Below are positions 6,549 through 9,590 of a DNA stretch of 9,590 nucleotides, piece after piece (position 1 is the stretch's first letter; each line of letters starts with the position of its first letter). The stretch is from Phycisphaerales bacterium. Its GTDB lineage: Bacteria > Planctomycetota > Phycisphaerae > Phycisphaerales > UBA1924. The notes beneath the pieces were generated by a model. It was not told the DNA's origin. It did not search any database and was given only the letters and a program-made list of their open reading frames with translations. The position numbers and the translations under genes were made by a program. The stretch is taken from NCBI GenBank assembly GCA_020054055.1, contig JAGVLZ010000130.1, forward strand, positions 1 through 9,590, written 5' to 3'.

Positions 6549-7598
6549 TCAGGCGCTTTCCCGCTCCTTCGCGGCGTGTTCGAGCCACGCCATGAACTGT
6601 CGAGCCTGGGTTTCCAGTTTGGCCTCCTGGAGATCAAAATAGCAGTCGATCGGATCGGCCCAGGCGAGGCCGCCCGCCCGCTTCTCGAAGAGCGAATCGG
6701 CGTGACGCACCGCGTGAACGACCAGCGTAGCCGGTTGCAGCGGGTCATCCAGCATTTTGAGGGCCGGGTCTAGAGCCCGGACGAACGCCAGGTCCGCATG
6801 GCCGTCGGGGGCGTGCACCGAGAGATCGAGCCTTGGCGTGCCGACTAGATCGAGTTGCCTGAAGTAATGGGCCGCGCCGAGTGTACCACCGATCGCGACG
6901 CCCGCCGGTTGAAGCCTTTCGAGCGCGCGAACAAGGGCTTCGGATGATCGGGGTTGTCCGGATGCATCCGCGAAGCGCACGGCCGTCCGCGCGCGTTCGG
7001 AGTTGGCGGCGAGGTAGGCGAGAAACTCGCGCGGAACGTACCGGATCGCTGCGCGGCGATCACTCGTTCTGGTCACGAGGCCGCCGAGCTGCTTGAGCAC
7101 GCGCGCCGCGGTGGGATAGGTGCATCCAGCGAGCCGTGCGAGCCGTTCGATCCTCATTGGCTCGGTCTCGAGGAGCCGGTTGCGAAGCAACAGTTTCCGG
7201 ATGACGAAGGCGTAATCGGTCCGGGTGAGGCGTGCCTTTCCGGCGCCGCGCTTCCGATCAACGATGTTCCTAAGCGCGGCCTGTACGTCGGGGTCTGGAT
7301 CGGATGGCACGCCATGAAAGCGCCCGTTCGATGCGATGCAGATGATCATCCGTTTCATCAGTTCCGGGCGGAGCAGGCGTACTGCACGCGACCATTCTTT
7401 CTGCAATCGCCCCGCGGTGACAACGGAATCGGCAAGGACCAGGAGGCCGCTCAGTTTGGAGTCGTCGGCGATCATTTCGGCGAGGTGCAGCAGTGCAGTG
7501 CGGAGAGTGCGCGTCGCGTCAACACCAAACTTCACCTCGACGATCAAATTCTGGATCTTCGCGTCCGGAGCGTTGGGATGTGAGGATCGCGTTCCCAT
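6549..7598 (-). CDS. AbiEi-like winged-helix antitoxin/regulator with extra N-terminal domain
   Basis: This 349-residue protein starts at the ATG at 7598; an in-frame TAG three codons upstream fixes the limit, and no clear ribosome binding site is seen. Residues about 122-190 look like a winged helix: helix pairs with IERLARLAGCTYPTAARVLKQL followed by a wing with RYVP. The C-terminal part has AIGGTLGAAHYF (235-246), PRLDLSVH (255-262) and DPIDCYFDLQ (315-324), which resemble AbiEi-type antitoxins (PF09952 group), where a degenerate GG...D-L-D element precedes a P-x-Q-x-Y-x-D-L segment. The N-terminal 115 residues are unlike simple AbiEi: P11-D12 and E21-V22-K23 followed by alternating helices and strands (GLLVLAD, MIICIA) suggest a PD-(D/E)XK nuclease-like fold. 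Role inferred: DNA-binding antitoxin repressing its own promoter at 7660-7688 and neutralising the downstream nucleotidyltransferase. Family confidence is moderate; the nuclease idea is tentative. Confidence 0.75.
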   Translation of the reverse strand: MGTRSSHPNAPDAKIQNLIVEVKFGVDATRTLRTALLHLAEMIADDSKLSGLLVLADSVVTAGRLQKEWSRAVRLLRPELMKRMIICIASNGRFHGVPSDPDPDVQAALRNIVDRKRGAGKARLTRTDYAFVIRKLLLRNRLLETEPMRIERLARLAGCTYPTAARVLKQLGGLVTRTSDRRAAIRYVPREFLAYLAANSERARTAVRFADASGQPRSSEALVRALERLQPAGVAIGGTLGAAHYFRQLDLVGTPRLDLSVHAPDGHADLAFVRALDPALKMLDDPLQPATLVVHAVRHADSLFEKRAGGLAWADPIDCYFDLQEAKLETQARQFMAWLEHAAKERESA

Positions 7599-7626
7599 CG
7601 GGTTCTAGGCATCGGTCCGGTTTTAT

Positions 7627-7679
7627 TATACTTGCAGCATCATTTTATAGTTGCAGTTCATTATTCACATGCAGGTATA
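7627..7679. promoter_or_regulatory. Three TATA-NN-TGCA boxes, likely operator of the AbiE-like cassette
   Basis: On the plus strand TATACTTGCA (7627-7636) and TATAGTTGCA (7646-7655) are direct copies 19 bp apart, and TGCAGGTATA (7670-7679) is the same box inverted. They flank and overlap the -10 element and the expected transcription start of the cassette. AbiEi antitoxins are known to repress their own promoters through inverted repeats, so binding by the 6549-7598 product is a reasonable inference. The stretch is also markedly AT-rich against its surroundings. Confidence 0.5.
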
Positions 7680-7688
7680 GTATGTCAA
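7660..7688 (-). promoter_or_regulatory. Sigma70-like promoter of the AbiE-like cassette
   Basis: On the minus strand a perfect -35 TTGACA (7683-7688) is followed after exactly 17 bp by AATAAT (7660-7665), five of six matches to the -10 consensus. Transcription would start near 7653, giving a leader of about 55 nt before the ATG at 7598. Confidence 0.65.
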
Positions 7689-7871
7689 GCCGGGCGGCGC
7701 AGAATAAATGGACGAAACGGCTAGTTTCCGAAGAATGAATGGTTTTTGTTCGGATCAAAGTGAAGCCGCTACGACACAGTCCAAACTGAATCCAGTTGGC
7801 TCGTGGCATCTCTTTGAGAGACGCGGCAGGCATGTCACTGCTATGCCCGCACGGTGCCGCCGCACTCCGGC

Positions 7872-8810
7872 TTAGAACTCCAACTTTCGGAGGCGCAGGC
7901 CGTGCTCGGTGAGGCGGATTTTGACCTCGTCGAGCGAGGTGGCGCCGAAGTTTTTGACTCCCATGAGTTCCGCTTCGGTTCGGGCCGCGAGGTCGCCGAG
8001 GGTCATGATGCCCAGGAGTTGCAGGGCCTTGCGGGCGCGGACGGAGAGTTTGAGGTCGCCGACGGGCTTGCTGAGGGCCTGCTCGCCGCCGCTGCCGCGG
8101 AGGGAATCGAAGACTTCCTTGCGGATGCGGCGGTGGGCATCGTCGAGTCCCTGTCCCAGGCGGAGGCCCTTGGCGGTGAGCATGCTCTTGATCTCGGTGA
8201 GGGAGGCCTCGCCGAAGTTCTTGTAGGCCATGAGTTCGGCTTCGGTGATGCGGAGGAGGTCGCCCAGCGAGCGGATGTTCATCTTCTTGAGGCAGTTGCG
8301 GGCGCGGACGGAGAGCTCGAAGTCCGTCACGGGTGTGTCGAGGAGGGCGTTGCGCTTGGCGAGGTCGCGGTCGTGCTCCTCATCCTGGACCATCTCGCGC
8401 GAGCCGGTGACATCCTTCATGTACATGCGGGCGCGGGGGTGGTTCGGGTCGGTGTCGAGGACCTGGCGGAGGCACTTCTCGGCGCGCTGGAAGTCGCCGC
8501 CGTCCTCGTACATGACGGCGAGGTTGATGAGGGCGTTGACCGGAGCGGGTGAGCGCTCGACGCAGCGCTCGTAGAGGCTCATGGCCTCGTGCTCCTCGCC
8601 CACGAGGTCGAGGGCGTAGGCGAGATAGAACATCGCGTCGGGGTTCGCGGGGTCGGCCGAGACGGCCTTGCGCATCTCCGAGAACATTTTTTCCTTGTCG
8701 CCGGCGGCGCGGGCTTTTTCCGCTGAGTCGAGGTGGGCGGCGCAGGCACGCGGGTCGCCGCTGACGGCTTCCCCGGCGCCGATGATGATGTCCATCGGAT
8801 TCGTCGGCAT
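7872..8810 (-). CDS. TPR protein with two RNA polymerase alpha C-terminal domains
   Basis: This 312-residue protein has TPR-like helices at about 20-132 (two to three repeats, for example PDAMFYLAYALDLVGEEHEAMSLYERCVE), a charged linker, then two copies of the alpha C-terminal domain at about 156-220 and 245-309. In the first copy the DNA-contact residues of E. coli alpha are kept: R169 (R265), N172 (N268), C173 (C269), G200 (G296), S203 (S299) and E206 (E302), while K298 is replaced by A202. The second copy keeps R258, G289, S292 and E295 but has K261 for N268 and A262 for C269. It lacks the N-terminal assembly domain, so it is not an RNA polymerase subunit; it may bind promoter DNA or the transcription machinery through the CTDs and partners through the TPRs. 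The ATG at 8810 has GGAG 6 nt upstream. It appears to be a single-gene unit with its own promoter (8864-8892). Domain calls are firm; the role is inference. Confidence 0.92.
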   Translation of the reverse strand: MPTNPMDIIIGAGEAVSGDPRACAAHLDSAEKARAAGDKEKMFSEMRKAVSADPANPDAMFYLAYALDLVGEEHEAMSLYERCVERSPAPVNALINLAVMYEDGGDFQRAEKCLRQVLDTDPNHPRARMYMKDVTGSREMVQDEEHDRDLAKRNALLDTPVTDFELSVRARNCLKKMNIRSLGDLLRITEAELMAYKNFGEASLTEIKSMLTAKGLRLGQGLDDAHRRIRKEVFDSLRGSGGEQALSKPVGDLKLSVRARKALQLLGIMTLGDLAARTEAELMGVKNFGATSLDEVKIRLTEHGLRLRKLEF

Positions 8811-8863
8811 TCGATTCTCCAGAGTGTGCGCCCGCCGGGCCGGAAGGGTCGGGGGGGTCGAAG

Positions 8864-8892
8864 AGTGTACGGGGGGTCGTCGTCGGACTCAA
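8864..8892 (-). promoter_or_regulatory. Sigma70-like promoter of the TPR/alpha-CTD gene
   Basis: On the minus strand TTGAGT (8887-8892) and TACACT (8864-8869) each match four of six consensus positions and are separated by 17 bp. The start would be near 8857, leaving a leader of about 47 nt to the ATG at 8810. The 78-bp palindromic units begin only 8 bp upstream of the -35 element. Confidence 0.4.
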
Positions 8893-8900
8893 GTTCGAGC

Positions 8901-9064
8901 CTGGCGCGGGCACTGGTTCACTCCGGTGAATACCACACGGGTTACAAACCCGTGCCACCGCCAGAGTGAACCAGTGCTCTGGCGCGGGCACTGGTTCACT
9001 CCGGCGAATACCACACGGGTTACAAACCCGTGCCACCGCCAGAGTGAAACAGTGCCCTGGCGCG
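8901..9064. repeat. Two tandem 78-bp palindromic units with 8-bp flanking repeats
   Basis: Copy 1 is 8901-8978 and copy 2 is 8979-9056; they differ at three positions. Each starts with CTGGCGCG, which also follows copy 2 at 9057-9064, so the 8-mer borders every unit like a target-site duplication. Each unit folds as a long hairpin: outer arms GCACTGGTTCACTC (8910-8923) and its complement (8964-8977), perfect in copy 1 and with one mismatch in copy 2; inner arms CACGGGTT and AACCCGTG around ACA (8936-8954 in copy 1). In copy 1 CGGTG and CACCG add a further pairing. The form fits a REP/BIME or small non-autonomous element; no transposase lies in the window. The total of 156 bp keeps the surrounding minus-strand frame open. 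Confidence 0.8.
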
Positions 9065-9390
9065 ACCGATGGGTACATGTGCTCGTGGCGGGTGCCCGCG
9101 AGTTCGAGGAGCGTGACGAAACCCCTGAACCCATGCAGGACCCCCCCGGTGCTCTTCATCGCGAACGGCGTCGTCTGGCGTCCTTCGAGGAGTTTCAGGC
9201 GCTTCACCGCGGGGGCGTGGACGGAGAGCGCGACGCCCGCGGCGCCGGTGTCGATCTTAAAGATGCCCTTGTGCCCCTCGATCGCTCCCTCAAGACCGGG
9301 GCTGCGGTCGGCGGGGGTCAGGGGCTGCGGGGGACTCTCTGGGTCATCGGGAATGGCCCATCGAATGTGGTGAGGCTTTTCCGCTTTCAA
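9065..9390 (-). pseudogene. Remnant of a retropepsin-like aspartyl protease
   Basis: A minus-strand frame encodes GLEGAIEGHKGIFKIDTGAAG, cut here to its core IDTGA with the catalytic aspartate, then VHAPAVKRLKLLEG and STGGVLHGFRGFVTLLELAG. This order (D-T-G-A, a helix, then GG and an L-x-L-x-G strand) is typical of membrane-less retropepsin-like (clan AA) proteases, which form homodimers or carry two such lobes. The piece is incomplete at both ends. Upstream there is no signal peptide or N-terminal region: only a TTG at 9390 could start it, and an in-frame TAG lies shortly before. Downstream the similarity stops where the 78-bp repeats begin, so the flap and C-terminal strands are missing. 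The frame stays open through the repeats into the TPR gene, but what it then encodes looks like a shadow. A degraded gene is the best reading; a short expressed protein is not excluded. Confidence 0.55.
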
Positions 9391-9435
9391 ACGCGGAATT
9401 GGTTTGCGTTTGGTCTAATTTGTTCCATATTTCCC

Positions 9436-9462
9436 TTGGCAACAAAGATGCGCGGGCATAAT
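9436..9462 (+). promoter_or_regulatory. Possible promoter of the right-end plus-strand gene
   Basis: TTGGCA (9436-9441) and CATAAT (9457-9462) resemble -35 and -10 elements but are separated by only 15 bp. They lie in an AT-richer stretch between the protease remnant and the divergent gene, with a leader of about 90 nt that includes the hairpin at 9514-9539. Weak evidence. Confidence 0.25.
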
Positions 9463-9513
9463 GCTTGGGTCGGTGTTGGACGGGTTCCGTCGCACCATTC
9501 CAAGCACGCGGCC

Positions 9514-9539
9514 CGGTGGCACGGGTTTGCAACCCGTGA
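9514..9539. repeat. Single hairpin of the 78-bp repeat family, inverted
   Basis: CACGGGTT (9520-9527) and AACCCGTG (9531-9538) form a perfect 8-bp stem with loop TGC. Together with the preceding CGGTGG, the stretch is the reverse complement of the inner part of the units at 8901-9056, apart from small changes near the loop and at the end. The outer arms are absent. It ends 8 bp before the ribosome binding site core (GGGAGG) of the plus-strand gene. Confidence 0.7.
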
Positions 9540-9558
9540 GCGTCAAGGGAGGCGATGC

Positions 9559-9590
9559 ATGCGTACCGCGTCGATTCAGCGTTGTTTCGC
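9559..9590 (+). CDS. Start of an unidentified plus-strand gene, cut by window edge
   Basis: Only ten codons are visible (MRTASIQRCF). AAGGGAGG at 9545-9552 is a strong ribosome binding site with 6 nt before the ATG at 9559. A second ATG at 9555 in another frame is only 2 nt from it and less likely. The opening with Arg2 and later hydrophobic residues could be the start of a signal peptide or anchor, but too little is seen to name the product. The gene diverges from the minus-strand genes. Confidence 0.5.
   Translation, partial: MRTASIQRCF

Noticed and set aside
5786..6595. Plus-strand open frame opposite the nucleotidyltransferase gene
   Set aside because: No domain-like pattern, whereas the minus frame has family motifs; antisense shadow.
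7807..7823. Hairpin TCTCT/AGAGA as terminator of the TPR/alpha-CTD gene
   Set aside because: Only 5 bp, AT/GC mixed and without a T-run; too weak to report as a terminator.
7645..7833. Small minus-strand frame of 62 codons in the intergenic region
   Set aside because: It has no ribosome binding site and runs through the promoter and operator boxes of the next gene.
8901..9056. CRISPR array
   Set aside because: The two units are adjacent without spacers, are long nested palindromes, and no cas gene is near.
8380..9064. Continuation of the protease frame through the repeats and into the TPR gene
   Set aside because: The part beyond the repeats has no protease similarity and overlaps a firmly coding gene for about 430 bases.

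Overview
The window looks like a chromosomal stretch of a high-GC planctomycete, possibly of the Phycisphaerae. The points for this are the GC-rich coding bias, a TPR protein carrying RNA polymerase alpha C-terminal domains (a type I associate with Planctomycetota), a SpoIID-type protein outside any sporulation cluster, a Gld-like ABC exporter operon, and several short palindromic and 7-bp tandem repeats. The taxonomic placement is inference from gene content and style. Nearly all genes lie on the minus strand, so the window is described here from high to low coordinates.

Right end (about 8900-9590): a new plus-strand gene begins just before the window ends, with a good ribosome binding site. 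Diverging from it is a remnant of a retropepsin-like aspartyl protease, interrupted by two tandem 78-bp palindromic units. An inverted single hairpin of the same family lies in the leader of the plus-strand gene. Next is the TPR/double alpha-CTD gene (7872-8810), with its own sigma70-like promoter directly beside the palindromic insertion.

Middle (5645-7690): a two-gene cassette resembling an AbiE-type (type IV) toxin-antitoxin system. The first gene encodes a winged-helix, AbiEi-like protein with an unusual N-terminal domain containing PD...EVK. The second encodes a nucleotidyltransferase-fold protein. The cassette has an AT-rich promoter (TTGACA, 17 bp, AATAAT) overlaid by three TATA-NN-TGCA boxes that look like an autoregulatory operator. 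No canonical start codon exists where the second gene should begin.

Left half (1-5559): a SpoIID/LytB-type peptidoglycan-acting lipoprotein, then a probable operon of a GldA-like ABC ATPase, a GldF-GldG fusion protein (membrane permease plus periplasmic auxiliary domain in one chain) and a DUF4340 protein cut by the window edge. The joints of this operon carry 7-bp tandem repeats of two different families, and a perfect palindrome is embedded in frame inside the GldF-GldG gene. The recurring theme is small repeats placed at gene joints, beside a promoter and inside reading frames without breaking them.
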